The notes under the pieces are model-generated. The model was not told the DNA's origin. It saw nothing but the letters and a program-made list of their open reading frames with translations, and made no database searches. Below are positions 25,575 through 37,970 of a stretch of 64,000 bases of DNA, one piece after another (the stretch's first letter is position 1; each line of letters opens with the position of its first letter). The stretch is from Metridium senile (taxonomy: Eukaryota > Cnidaria > Anthozoa > Actiniaria > Metridiidae), in the NCBI GenBank assembly GCA_949775045.1, contig OX459105.1, positions 11,979,398-12,043,397 of the forward strand, written 5' to 3'. The translations under genes and the position numbers were made by a program.

Positions 25575-26501
25575 ATGACTACAGAAGATCAAGAATTCCA
25601 CAACTCGGACAGCGAGGAGGAGAATTCATTTCACGAAGAGTTAGAGCCCGGTGAAGCATTCTCCATGAGTGATAATGATGAGACGAGCGAACTTCAACCA
25701 ATTCATCACGAAAAGGAAGACGAACTGTCCGTGGCCGATTCTTCAGTGGACAAGGACTCTGTTGAAGTCAAGCGCCACGGTAGCGTATCGAAGCCACCGT
25801 ACTCTTACATTGCTTTGATAACGATGTCCATCCTGCAGTCCCCACAACGAAAACTAACATTAAGTGACATTTGTGATTTTATCAAACGTCGCTTTGGCTA
25901 CTACAGAGAGAAATTCCCTTCTTGGCAAAACTCGATACGCCACAACTTGTCGTTGAATGACTGCTTCGTGAAAATGCCGAGGGAGCCGGGTAATCCCGGC
26001 AAGGGGAATTACTGGACATTAGATCCAGCCAGCGAAGGAATGTTTGACAACGGTAGCTTCTTAAGACGACGAAAGCGATTCAAGCGACCAAGACCTCCAG
26101 ATGGTCTGCCAGGAGTATACGGTCTTCCATATTACATGAATTGTAACTCGCTATGTTGGCGATCGCCTGTCTATAGTACTCCCTACTCGCATCCATACAT
26201 GCCTTACTATCCACAACCTCCCACTATCCATCGTCTTGCTCCTCCACTAAGGCAGAACGACCAGCCACCGAAAGAGAAAGAAAAATCAAAGTTCACCATC
26301 GATAGCATTATAGGAACTAAAAAGGACGATGAAAAGACATTGAAGTTGGACGTAGAGTCGTGTATGCCAAGCCCTGCACAATCACGAGCTGGTGGCCATG
26401 CATATAGCTCTGCTTTTGACTCTGCGGAACCGTCATGTCCGTACGATAGCGTCGGGCCTTGTCCTGGCTTCTGCGTACAATGTAACTATGTAGTTAGATA
26501 G
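25575..26501 (+). CDS. FoxD: Forkhead transcription factor, FoxD class
   Basis: An intronless 308-residue protein. Residues 1-65 are acidic and Ser/Glu-rich. The forkhead DNA-binding domain runs from [12 protein letters not shown] (from 73) through the recognition helix [15 protein letters not shown] (117-131) and [15 protein letters not shown] to the basic wing [10 protein letters not shown] (162-171). [20 protein letters not shown] followed by [16 protein letters not shown] is diagnostic of FoxD rather than FoxE, FoxC or FoxB. The tail is Pro/Tyr-rich and contains FTIDSIIG (240-247), an eh1-like motif that recruits Groucho/TLE co-repressors in FoxD relatives, so a nuclear repressor is inferred. 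The ATG at 25575 has a good context (CAAAATGA) and is the first ATG after the candidate TATA box. The length is somewhat shorter than vertebrate FoxD proteins. FoxD members act in cell-fate specification. The exact orthology group cannot be settled here. Confidence 0.96.
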   Translation: MTTEDQEFHNSDSEEENSFHEELEPGEAFSMSDNDETSELQPIHHEKEDELSVADSSVDKDSVEVKRHGSVSKPPYSYIALITMSILQSPQRKLTLSDICDFIKRRFGYYREKFPSWQNSIRHNLSLNDCFVKMPREPGNPGKGNYWTLDPASEGMFDNGSFLRRRKRFKRPRPPDGLPGVYGLPYYMNCNSLCWRSPVYSTPYSHPYMPYYPQPPTIHRLAPPLRQNDQPPKEKEKSKFTIDSIIGTKKDDEKTLKLDVESCMPSPAQSRAGGHAYSSAFDSAEPSCPYDSVGPCPGFCVQCNYVVR

Positions 26502-27521
26502 AGACATACTATATACAAAAGTTTGGAAATTCGAGTTCAGATTGATGACACTCAATGACAAAATTTACAAAGAAAAATAACTTAATTTCCAACGAAATTG
26601 CGCGAAAAATTGTCAATTCTTTGCAATTGTCGTGCGCAATAGTTCAAGTTTGAAAGCAGAAGTCGAGTTCAAACTGATGTAATGAAAAAATTCCCGAGAA
26701 AACATTGCGTTTCAATTCGATCATTCGGCGTCATGGTGCCATTCACATTAAATTTAATGGGAAAAAATGACCAAATCTCAGCAAAATAGATTGAAATTTT
26801 ACTAATAAGAATATCTATATTTCGGATCGGGTATTGAAGCTTTTCATAGTTTATTTCGCGATATCCAAAAGCTCCTAGTTTGGCCATTTTTCTTGACAAT
26901 CGACTTGCTCATTCGATGTGCGTTTTTGAGTTTTTTAATTCAAATCGCACTGTCAAAAGATTTTGGCCAACGCGTGACCGAACGCTCACGAACTTGAAAC
27001 TATTTTTCTTGGACCGTTTTTGTAGCCGTTTTCCGTGGCTTTGCCGACAAAATGAACTTGCACAGACTTTTAACTTTTAAAGGGCACTTCACAATCAATA
27101 TCATTTCTCTTAATTGGCGTTATATGTTACAAAGAGGGGTGCTAGCTCTTAACATTGTACTTATTGTTTCAAAAGAGATTGTAATTTAAACATATTAAGC
27201 GCTTCACATATATCATAGCAATTTTAATTATCAACATCAGTTGAACAACTGCGTCGGTGAATCATTGCTTGAACTATAAATTAGACCATTTTGGTTTTAC
27301 GATTTGCGAGTCGTTAAGACTTAATTTGTGAAATTTCGACCAAGACTGGTTGATTTGCCTGTTAAATTAGTTCACAGTTTATGAACAATATTTTAAATTT
27401 ATATAAGATTATTCGAAAATATGATGTAAAATTCACCTCGCTGTTAATTCAAAATGGCTTTCATTGAAAAATGGTTTTGATCGAGTGTTACTTTAAAATT
27501 TGCTTCGTACATGTAAATAAA
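26502..27521 (+). other. FoxD 3' flank with candidate poly(A) signal
   Basis: AT-rich sequence after the FoxD stop. The first exact AATAAA I see is at 27516-27521, followed by TTTTTCAAATCC. Further hexamers occur near 27755 and 28237. A 3' UTR of about 1 kb is possible but not shown. Confidence 0.4.
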
Positions 27522-30185
27522 GTTTTTCAAATCCATAAAATATGATTCAAAATATGATGTAAAGAGTTTTGTTGTTACTACAAAAGCTACTTTGTTAAAA
27601 GACAAATTATTCTTAGTAGGTATATTATATATGATTTACAATGACAATTTTTGTTTCGAAATATATGTATATAATTGATACGATTTTCTTTGATAGTGAG
27701 TTGTCGTTTGTGTACAAAATGAGTTGTAAAAAGGTTAGAATTCACTTCTTGTTAATAAAAGAATATCATTATAATGAATTGTTTAAAGTATTGCATTGTT
27801 TGATATTTTCTAGTTCAATTTAAGAGTGTAAATTCTTGAAAACTTCATTCCCTTTATATCAATGAAAAATGACAATTTTTTGTAAAATATTGTCTTAAGA
27901 CCTTCGAATTGAGTGACAAAATGTCTGGATAAAAACACCTTCTTTAAGCTCTATTTCCTTTGTACTTTTGCCTTAATGCTTTGCTAAACGCTCCAGGCTA
28001 TAAAACACTATAAAAGTCTTCCTTTTTGTGAAAGCTTTACGAAGATATCCTTGAAGAAAGATTCAATTTCAAAGAGCTCAGTGTGTAAGCGAACCCTGCT
28101 CGTTTTCCTGCTCGTTTGCTTATGTTTACTTTGGCTAAAAACACTAAAGCATGTACAATGAAATGCACTTTAATTGTATTACCTATTTAGATTTGAAATT
28201 ATTAATTATAAGCTAAAATTAAACCCTCTTATACTTTGTAAATAAACTTTGCTTCATTTCCTAAAGTTTTGACTGAAATTTTGAAGTTGTAATTCTTGAG
28301 TCTTCGCTTCGGAATTTTGAACTTTTCTTCCTTTGAAGTTGTAACTCGTTTTCTTTACATAATCGTTAGTTTCAATCCATTTTCATGCTGTGTATAGAAA
28401 CAGAATATAATTTAGTTTGTTTTTGTTATACCTATAACTTGAAACAAAACAAACTGTGCTTGTCGAGTTGTAATCGGTTTTTTATCGAGAACAAAGAAAA
28501 CAGCCTTTGTACATATTTTCTTCTTTGCTTGAAGACCAGAAACTCGCTCAAAAATCATCGGTTTTGATAGTTTTAATGTACTCTAAGTAGTCCACAAGTA
28601 TTTCTAGAGTTAAATTAGCTAAAGGGTGATATATTCAAGTAATTCATAGATCATATTTTGTCTTTAAAAGGATGTGGTCAACTGTCAAGGACTATGTGAA
28701 TGTGTTTGAATGGACCATCGAGTGGCCATTGTCATCCAATAATCATTTATCTTCATTTTCTCAAACTATGGCTCATCGTTAACTATTCTCTCTCTATTGT
28801 TCAACACTTATTTGCCTTATTCAGGAAGCATATAAAGATATTTATCTATTAAAGGGCACCGAAAGATCTACAAAAGGCACACACATGAACAATCGCCCAG
28901 TTCTAAACTAAACACTTGATCATCAACTTTCCTATCAACAACTAGCTCATTGTTTAATGGCCAAATTAACAAAACATATGTTATACAATCCTCACGGCTT
29001 TCCCAATAGCAATATTGCCGCAGATATGTTTGCCAAATGTGCCCCTAAAGTACGCTAATAAGACTCTAAATCCTTGGGATTCGTTATGAATTATATATAC
29101 TGATTTTGATCGCTTGTTTTCGGGAAAATCCGGTGCGCATACAGTGATGTATTCTGTCGGTTTCTACCCAAGGAAAGTTTTGATAATCGGCTGATGGATG
29201 TCTTAGTAAAGCTTTCTTAGTGGCCGAAACGCTTGCACTAGCCATAGGGGTCTACACTTGTGTAAACTCAATAGAAATCGCCCATATGAAAGCAAAGGGT
29301 TTTTTCTCACGACCAAAGAACAACTTATCAAACACATAAACAGTTTTCTTTGTCTGAGGTCGGAAAAAAAAACACAAACGAAAACCGTTTTCTTTGGCTC
29401 ATTACAATCTAAAAAGAAAAGAAATGATATTAATAAGGGGATTTTGTAACGAAAACGAAAATTTTGAAATATAGTACTGTAAAGAACAAAATTATAAAGT
29501 TAGGGATAAAATGTGAAATAGGAAAGGAGAAACATTTCCTAGAAAAAATATTTCTGTAAGTTGTCGAAAATCATCCAAAAAAGAAAAAAATTGTTTTGTT
29601 TTACATTTGTATCATTTATAGAATACGAAAAAGTTTAAGAAATTGAAAGACGAAATATAATAAAATGTGAAATAGGAAAAGGAATAAAATTTTCTGTCTG
29701 TTGTTGCCGGTGGAAAACAATCAGCAAAAAAAAAAAGAGAAGAATATAAAAAAAGAATATAAAAAAGTTTAAGAAATTGAAAAACGAAAAAAAGAAAATG
29801 TTTTCAAACTGAAAAATTTAACTACAATTTGCAATCTGAAATAAAGTTCAAGGGAAATCTTGAAAAAGTTTTCTTTTCGCCATTTGAATCATAGTTAATA
29901 ACTATGTTTGAATAAAAACAAAACCTTAGCTTTGAACTCCGAAATATACTAACAGGAGAAAAATTCATGTAAGTTGTAAGGAAATAAAAACGTAAAATTG
30001 ATGAAACTATATCAGTTAAATTATATAACTTTGTTAGTAGGAGCAAATGGTTTTATTCAGGTATTAATCATTGAATACTACAGTATGGTGGGAAATACAT
30101 GTACTAAAAATCCGTGTTCTCGTGCATGTGCTCAAGGGTTCGAACTGGTTGGGGCTCGATGGGGAAACAATTCATTGACCGCTAT
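27522..30185. other. AT-rich non-coding stretch
   Basis: No exon recognised. A degenerate direct duplication (AAAATGTGAAATAGGAAA...AAAGTTTAAGAAATTGAAA) lies between about 29500 and 29800. Confidence 0.5.
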
Positions 30186-31090
30186 AAATCAATGAAGCAA
30201 ACTCGATCGATTTTAGTGTGAGATACCAATAATTCAAGTTGTGGAGGGTTCGCGTTTCTCGAGGGTTCGAGTTAGCGAGGGTTCGAGGGTAAGATTTGAC
30301 CGCAATAAATGAGCAAATCGATCGATTTTAGTGTGAGATACTCAATAATTCGAGTTGTGGAGGGTTCGAGTTTCTCGAGGGTTCGAGTTAGCGAGGGTTC
30401 GAGGGTAAGATTTGACCGCAATAAATGAGCAAATCGATCGATTTTAGTGTGAGATACCAATAATTCGAGTTGTGGAGGGTTCGAGTTTCTCGAGGGTTCG
30501 AGTTAGCGAGGGTTCGAGGGCAAGATTTAACCGCAATAAATGAGCAAATCGATCGATTTTAGTGTGAGATACCAATAATTCGAGTTATGGAGGGTTCGAG
30601 TTTCTCGAGGATTCGAGTTAGTGAGGGTTCGAAGGTAAGATACCTCAATAAATGAGCAAATTAAATCGATCGATTTTAGTGTGAGATACCCATAATTCGA
30701 GTTGTGGAGGGTTCGAGAGTTCGAGTTAGCGGGGGTTCGAGGGTAAGATTTGACCGCAATAAATGAGTAAATCGATCGATTTTAGTGTGAGATACCAAAA
30801 ATTCGAGTTCGGGAGGGTTCGAGTTAGTAAGGGTTCGAGGGTAAGATTTAACAGCAATAAATGAGCAAATCGATCGATTTTAGTGTGAGATACCAATAAT
30901 TCGAATTGTCGAGGGTTCGAGATATTGGGGGCTCCAGTTGTTTAGGGTTCCATGGAAAACTTTGACCGCAATAAATGTATGAAGCAATTAAACGATCGAT
31001 TTTGGTCGGAAATTTTAAGAGTTCGAGTTGTCGAGGGTTCGAGTTTTTGAAGGTCCAAGTGTTTAAGGTTTCGTGTCGACGATGGGTTCG
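30186..31090. repeat. 115-bp satellite with GGGTTCGAGTT sub-repeats
   Basis: The word CGATCGATTTTAGTGTGAGA (or a close variant) starts near 30204, 30319, 30435, 30550, 30667, 30773, 30871 and 30993. Each unit carries two to four GAGGGTTCGAGTT words and GCAATAAATGAGCAAAT. Units toward the right end are shorter and more diverged. No spacers of unique sequence exist, so it is not CRISPR-like. Confidence 0.9.
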
Positions 31091-31519
31091 AGATCCAAAT
31101 TGATGTTTTTTCCTTTTTCTTTTCCTCGTAACCCCGCAGACCGACTCAACGCAGGCGCGGTTCGAGACAACAAGAATTCGAAGGTTAAGTTCGACTTTTC
31201 CGGAAGGTCCAAGATTTTGACGGCTCGGGAACCCAACAATTACAAAATGCTTACAAGCAATTATCAAGAATTCGCCCTGGAAAAGACCATCTGCTAAAAC
31301 TAAAATAAAGCAGGAATACTTCAACAAACCAACAATGTAATCACAATAGCCTTGCGCCTGTCATTATAACGGGGTGTTTGTTTAATCCGAAACCATCCTT
31401 GCTTAGTCCTTATATTACCTTAACCCAGGGTCAGTGCCATGTTTTTCTTAGGAATGATCCGATAGAACCGACTACATAAGATTATCTGTCCAATTAAGAT
31501 GATCGCAATATTTTACACT

Positions 31520-31740
31520 AGAGGTCGGACAAATCGTCTTGACGGACAAATTGTCTTGACGGAAAAATCGTCTTGACGGAAAAATCGTCTTGATAGACAC
31601 TGAAATCGTCTTGACGGACAAATATATTAATCGTCTGGACGCCGGGACAAATTGTCTTGACGGACAAGTCGTCTTGACGGAAAAATCGACTTATGACGGA
31701 CACTGAATCGTCGTGACGGACAAATCGTCTTTAAATTTGT
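31520..31740. repeat. Short tandem repeat CGTCTTGACGGACAAAT
   Basis: About ten irregular units of roughly 17 bases (CGTCTTGACGGA(C/A)AAAT). The adjacent block at 31782-32150 holds similar words in inverted orientation. Confidence 0.85.
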
Positions 31741-31781
31741 TCGTCGAATGTGATCGAACAGAATGAGATGACTTTTTCGTC

Positions 31782-32150
31782 CGTTTTCACACAAGACGAC
31801 TTCACCGTCATAAGGCGATTTGTCGCGTCATAAGACGACATCTTTATCCATAAGACGATTAGTCAGTCATAAGTCGATTTGTCCGTCATAAGACGACTTC
31901 TCCGTTATAAGAAGGTTCGTCCGTCCAGACGATTTGTCCGTCATAAGACGACTTCTCCGTCATAAGACGATTTGTCCGTCCAGACGATTTGTCACTCATC
32001 TGACGATTTATCCGTCATAAGAGGACTTGTCCGCGATAAGACGATTTGTCAGTCTTAAGATGATTTATCCGTTATAAGACGACTTGTCCGTCTTAAGACG
32101 ATTTGTCCTTGTAGACGATTCGTCTATCTTCTTATGTGAAAACGGCTATA
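31782..32150. mobile_element. Foldback-type element built of CCGTCATAAGACGA repeats
   Basis: The left end CCGTTTTCACACAAGACGAC and right end TTATGTGAAAACGG are inverted. The interior is a run of (T)CCGTCATAAGACGA(T/C)TTG words. Short repeats between short inverted ends are characteristic of foldback or satellite-like MITEs. No coding capacity is present. Confidence 0.65.
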
Positions 32151-33005
32151 GTTGTGCTGTGTTACAAGATGTTTACGCTGTGTTTTGAGTTTGTCTAACT
32201 GGCTTTATATAAGTTGAACACGTGTGTTAAGCGTGCGCACTGTTTGCTTTCCTCTGGTTTTATGGTGAAGAGGGTTTTGTTCTTTTTGTTAAAAACACTT
32301 TTTCTTGCTGTTTACTAAGCGGTACGGGAATAGAAAACTATCCTGATGGTGGTCCTTGCGTGGTGTTTTAGGTCTCATGTACACCTATTTCAATAATCGT
32401 TGTCGCAGCCAAAGCTACAGTCCACAATGTAAAGCCTGCAATGGATGTCGGTTATATGGACTTAATTTGTGATTTATGGCACGTTTTTCAAAGACATTTT
32501 TCTATTTATATCTACCACAACAAAAACTTGTTATGATCATATAAAACAAACAAGTACAATCAAAATATGCTATGAATAAATCGATAGCAAGAGAAGAAAT
32601 ACCGACATCTTTTGCAGGCTTCAGAGTGTGGGCTGTGGCTTTGTTTGCGACAGCGATTTTTGAAATAGGTGTATAACAGTTTGTTTTGTACTCCACATTT
32701 AAAATGTTGTGACGACCATTGAGATTTAGTGTAATGGTCTATACAAGAACTTTAGTTATTATTATCATTATCATAATGTAAAAACTGCATGATATGTACT
32801 TTTCTGATCAGTTTCCTCAGTGTTATGTCTGCTTAGACGAGACAATTTAATTAACTTTTTGGTTATTTATTACATGGCTTTAGTTTGTTTTATTTTGTAT
32901 GATTTGATTGTTTTGTTTTGTTGTTGTTGTTCAGTTTTAATATTTAATCTTATTTAATTTTCTTTTTTTTTAGCTATTAATTTGAGGCGAGTTTTTTTCC
33001 TGATA
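32151..33005. other. Non-coding stretch
   Basis: Mixed AT-rich sequence with T-rich tracts. No exon, RNA gene or repeat family recognised. Confidence 0.5.
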
Positions 33006-33156
33006 CAGCGCGACGCGCAAAAGTATGACCACTTTTAATATATTCGCATACTTCTATGCACGGACTTTATGCTGCGAAACGAGTTTTTACACGCCTTATT
33101 CGGTAAAATCAGACAACTTCACATCAAATTTGGTCATACTTTTGCGCATCGCGCTG
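33006..33156. mobile_element. MITE with CAGCGCGACGCGC ends, copy 1
   Basis: Left CAGCGCGACGCGCAAAAGTA and right TACTTTTGCGCATCGCGCTG are inverted, flanked by TA at 33004-33005 and 33157-33158. A related copy with the same CGCATACTTCT(G/A)T interior word is at 57244-57425. Confidence 0.88.
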
Positions 33157-33476
33157 TAATATATTAATATTAGATACAATTTCAATTTTGTTTTTTGTAT
33201 ACTTAATGCAACATACTTAATGTATATTTTTTCTTTGTTTCTCGTTAATTTTTTCTGTTTCTTTTGTCCTTTTTACCTATCTTTTGTTGTTGCTGTTGTT
33301 GGTTCGTTAGTAATACTATGTGTTGGTTTATGATGTTACTGTTGTCTTTGTTTGTTGTTGTTGTTATTTTGTTTTCTAATTAACTTGAAATGATGGGGAT
33401 TGTATTTTATTAGATTTACTGTTTTTGCTACATACACTCCTCGACCACCATCTTTCCACTTTTAACTTTTGCATTA

Positions 33477-33834
33477 AGCCTGGTTTTCACTAGCGACGCA
33501 ACGCAAACGCAAACGCAAGCGCAACCACAAAGGTTAATTTCATAGTGAAAACGAGACGTGAATAAGCGCAAGCGCAAACACACTATTTACTAGTGCCACG
33601 CGCAAGCACAAGCGCAAACGCAAGAAAAAAGGAAATGTTTTGATATCTTAATAATAATAATAATAAATATTTATTGGGTTTCAAATAAAGCAGAGCTTTT
33701 TTCCAATCTGGCCCATCTTGCGCTTGCGCTTGCGTTATCACTGCGTTACTGAAACGGTTTTCACGACGAAATAAGTCTCTTGCACTTGCGCTTGCGGTTG
33801 CACTTGCGTTTGCGTCGCTAGTGAAAACCAGGCT
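33477..33834. mobile_element. Harbinger-like MITE with CGCAAG arrays, copy 2
   Basis: Same ends as the copy at 3274-3548 (AGCCTGGTTTTCACTAGCGA and its complement). It is flanked by a perfect TTA on both sides (33474-33476 and 33835-33837). The arms carry AAGCGCAAAC words and complementary CTTGCGCTTG words. A 65-bp retroelement tail interrupts it at 33650-33714. Confidence 0.88.
33650..33714 (-). mobile_element. Retroelement 3' tail nested in the MITE
   Basis: Copy 1 of the host MITE reads AATATCTTGCGC at this point. Here the sequence is ATATCTT, then 65 extra bases, then ATCTTGCGC, so ATCTT is duplicated (33645-33649 and 33715-33719). The insert starts AATAATAATAATAATAAATA, which is an (ATT)n tail on the minus strand, as in the LINE tails elsewhere in the window. 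Confidence 0.75.
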
Positions 33835-33839
33835 TTAGT

Positions 33840-34999
33840 ATAAGGATACATTTCTGCCTCCTGTTGAAAGATTTGTTCTTTTTGTTAGAAGATACAATTA
33901 TGTTACTTTATTATATAGCTCTTTATTTTGTTAAAAAAGAAACTCAAAATAGCAATCTTTTGTTAATACTCTTGTCTTTCTAATTTATAATAAGTGTATT
34001 CTTTTTGTTAGAGGAAAATGTTTCTTTGTATTTACCTAATATTATAAGACCGTTCATCTTTGTTCTAAAACTCTATTTTTCTTCCTATTTGCCTAGCACT
34101 TCCATTGTTTACAAAAAAAGTGTTCTTTTGTCTCTTCTTTCCTTTTCAATGAAGTGAGTTTCATTTTATGAGTGTTATATTTATTTAACATGTACGAAAC
34201 ACATTTTCTTTACAAAAGAACGAAAAGACGGCGAACTTTTGTTCTTCTCCAATTCTACTCTAACTCCTTTTTTGAAAAAGTTGTTTATACTCCAATTCTT
34301 GTTAAGCTCGCTCTTTTTTCACATTCTTACCTCATTTAATGTCCTTAAACGTAAGTAAGTAATTATATAACACTCTGTGCTTACAGAATAAATTAACCTT
34401 TACCAGTCCAAAACGTCAGTAAATAACACTTTCTTTTTGCAGTGCCCATTTTAATATATTTTTTTTAACGTACTAAACGTCAGTAAGTAGCACTCGCTTT
34501 TAGATAGTTCACTTCCAATATAACTCCAAATTGTTTCAATAAAAATACTCAACGCACAATGAGACTTAACCTAACGAGTAAGATTAATGTGTACATCCGT
34601 TAGTCTGATAAGCCGATAACTAACGGCAGCCAACTGGTAATACAACAAAGATATCGGTGAAGTCTCCCAGCGCCGTCCAACCAGTGTGGGCTAGATTTAG
34701 TTGACTGTTTGGTTAACAGGAAAAACAGAGAGGAGAATATTTCGAGATAACGTTAATTTGATGTGAAGATTGGATCCTGACTGAGAACTGTGAGGAAGTT
34801 CTCAGTTATTGGCGCGCTCTTATGCGTGCGCGTTAATTGTCAAACGGCCATCGTTCGGTCGGGGCTTTGACTGTTTGGTCAATATTTAAGAGGAGATTAA
34901 ATAAAGATAATCTTAATTCATATGATATTATGGTTTAACCTCATTACGAGTTCATGTGAACGTTGACGTAAACTTTTTTTTTTTTGCTAAGCTAAATTG
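33840..34999. other. Non-coding stretch
   Basis: T-rich and C/T-rich sequence up to about 34300, then mixed. ACGTCAGTAA words recur near 34410 and 34480. No exon recognised. Confidence 0.5.
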
Positions 35000-36830
35000 T
35001 CTAGCTAAAACGAATATACGAAACCTGTGGTATTTTTATTGTTTATCGATACGTGTATTTCTTGACTTTATAATTAACATGGGCTGTGTCAATTGTAGGT
35101 AAATTAGTAAAAAGGAACAGACAAATACTGTGGTATTTTTAGTGTTTGTTGCTACGAGTTTTTCTTGCTTTACCACTGGCTGTGTCGATTGTAGGTAAAT
35201 AATTAGTCAAAGAGTAGAGACAAAACATGTGGTATTTTTAGTGTTTGTTGATGCATGTATTTCTTAACTATATAACATGGGCTGTGTCAATTGTAGGTAA
35301 ATTAGTAAAAAAAGAGACACAAAATCTGTGGTATATTAGTTTATTGTTTGTTGAAACATGTATTTGTGTCAATTGTAGGTGAATTAGTAAAAAAAGAAAG
35401 AGATAAAACCTGTGGTATTTTTAGAGTTGTTGATGACGTGTTTTTCTTGCTTTACCACTGGCTGTGTCAATTGTAGGTAAATAATTAGTCAAAGAGTAGA
35501 GGCAAAACCTCTGGTATTTTTAGTGTTTGTTGATACATGTATTTCTTAACTATATAACATGGGCTGTGTCAATTGTAGGTAAATTAGTAAAAAAAAAAGA
35601 GACACAAAATCTGTGGTATATTAGTTTATTGTTTGTTGATATATGTATTTTGTGTCTCTTTTTTTTTTACTAATTTACCTACAATTGACACAGCCCATGT
35701 TATATAGTTAAGAAATACATGCATCAACAAACTCTAAAAATACCACAGGTTTTGTCTCTACTCTTTGACTAATTATTTACCTACAATCGACACAGCCAGT
35801 GGTAAGGCAAGAAAAACACGTAGTCAACAAACTCTAAAAATACCACAGGTTTTATCTTTTCCTTTTTTACTAATTCACCTACAATGCATGTATTTCTTAA
35901 CTATATAACATGGGCTGTGTCAGTTGTAGGTAAATTAGTAAAAAAAAAGAGACACAAAATCTGTGGTATATTAGTTTATTGTTTGTTGAAACATGTATTT
36001 GTGTCAATTGTAGGTGAATTAGTAAACTAGGAAGAGATAAAACCTGTGGTATTTTTAGAGTTGTCGATGACGTTTTTCGTTGCTTTACCGCTGGCTGTGT
36101 CGATTGTAGGTAAACAATTTGTTAAAGATAAGAGACAAAACCTGTGGTATTTTTAGAGTTTGTTATACGTGTGTTTCGTGCCTTATAACATGGGCTGTGT
36201 CGATTGTAGGTAAATTAGTAAAAAGGAAGTTATAAAACCTGTGGTATTTTTAGTGTTTGTTGATACATGCATTCCTTGCCTTACCATGGGCTGTGTTGAT
36301 TGTAGGTAAATTAGTCAAAGAGAAGAGACAAAACCTGTGGTATTTTTAGAGTTTGTTGATAAATGTTTTCCTTGCTTTACCACTAACTGTGTCGATTGTA
36401 GGTATAAACAATTAGTTAAAACGTAGAGACAAAACCTGTGGTATTTTTAGAGTTTGTTATACGTGTGTTTCGTGCCTTATAACATGGGCTGTGTCAATTG
36501 TAGGTAAATTAGTCAAAGAGTAGAGACAAAATTTGTGGTATTTTTAGAGTTTGTTGATAAATGTTTTCCTTGCTTTACCACTAACTGTGTCAATTGTAGG
36601 TATAAACAATTAGTTAAAGCGTAGAGGCAAAACCTGTGGTATTTTTTAGAGTTTGTTGATACGTGTGTTTCGTGCCTTATAACATGGGCTGTGTCAACTG
36701 TAGGTAAATTAGTCAAAAAGTAGAGACAAAATCTGTGGTATTTTTTAGTGTTTGTTGATATACATGTATTTCTTGCCTTACCACTGGCTGTGGGGATTCA
36801 AAAAGTAAAGACAAAACTTCTGGTTATTTT
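35000..36830. repeat. About 100-bp tandem array with an inverted block
   Basis: Units share GGGCTGTGTCAATTGTAGGT, AAATTAGT(A/C)AAA, AGACAAAACCTGTGGTATTT and GTTTGTTGATACATGT. Spacings between successive GGCTGTGTC words vary from about 80 to 112 bases. From about 35650 to 35885 the units run in the opposite orientation, after which the original orientation resumes. The first junction forms a near-perfect palindrome with arms of about 45 bp. Confidence 0.88.
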
Positions 36831-36919
36831 TCTGTTTCATGGTGAGAGTCTTGCTTTATCGCGATGTGTATTTTACTTTAAGATACTAAATCATATATCA
36901 CATGCTATCGAGACTAAGA

Positions 36920-37148
36920 AGAACAAAAACCCATTCATTCAGTTTTGCTGCCCCTACACTCTGGAACTCCGTACCTGATGACATTAAAACTACTAAATCA
37001 TTATCTTCATTTAAGTGTAAACTTAAGTCTTTCCTTTTCTCACAATATTTTGCATAACTTAATCACCTTTATTTAAATTGTACATGTAAGGCGCATTGAG
37101 ATTAGAAATGAGCCATAGAAATACATTAAATTATTATTATTATTATTA

Positions 37149-37238
<90 letters not shown>
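36920..37238 (+). mobile_element. LINE fragment: reverse-transcriptase C-terminus and (TTA)n tail
   Basis: 36920-37057 translates to a 45-residue tail: RTKTHSFSFAAPTLWNSVPD, then DIKTTKSLSSFKCKLKSFLF, then SQYFA and a stop. The SFSFAAPTLWNSVPDDI and SLSSFKxKLKxFLF words are the conserved end of CR1/L2/Rex-like reverse transcriptases. A short 3' UTR (AAGGCGCATTGAGATTAG) and about 105 bases of (TTA)n follow. It is 5'-truncated and non-autonomous. The reading frame of this remnant is still open. Confidence 0.85.
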
Positions 37239-37241
<3 letters not shown>

Positions 37242-37970
37242 GGGAACTTTTAAAACTGAAAACTCAGACTTAAAACTTACATTCCTTATCTTATTATGAG
37301 CTATACTAAATACTAAAGAATCTATCACGAGCTATCGAGACTAAGAAAAAACGGAGAACTTAAAAATACGAATAAAGACTTAAAATTTGCATTCATTGTC
37401 CTATCCATGGGCTATACTAAATACTAAAGAATCTATCTGCACATGCTTTTTTTAAAAGACAAAAACTGTACAATAAAGAAACATTTCCCCAGAAAACTGT
37501 TTTTTATGTTTTTGCGTGTGTATCGTTGTATTTTTATATGTGCATGCTCGCAGCGATTCCTTCTATAAATCATTCAAGATAACTTATCTTTTTGTCGGCC
37601 CGGTGTGTGACAAGGAAAGAAAATGTTTTCCATTTGTATTCGAGATTGTCGTAAATGTTATCGGTTTAAACAGCAAAACGTCATTATTTGTCGCCTCATG
37701 TCTAAGTGGTTGAAATCTTCACCTCAAGATTTGTACAACATTGAACCAAAGGAATAGTTTTTTCTAAAAGATAAGATATGAAAATTCTAGCAAGCGATTA
37801 ATAGTTATTTTTTATGTCAGTTTTGTTTACTTCCGATTTTTTTGGCATTCGAGGGTCACGTTTATATAATTTCGCGATTAGTTATTGCATTTGATATATT
37901 ACTATAGTATAATTAGCTTGTTTTTTTTTAAATTGTAATGTTGATTAATCGAATCAATTAGTAATGATTT

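Noticed and set aside
30186..31090. CRISPR-like array
   Set aside because: Units are contiguous tandem repeats with no unique spacers, and the genome is eukaryotic.
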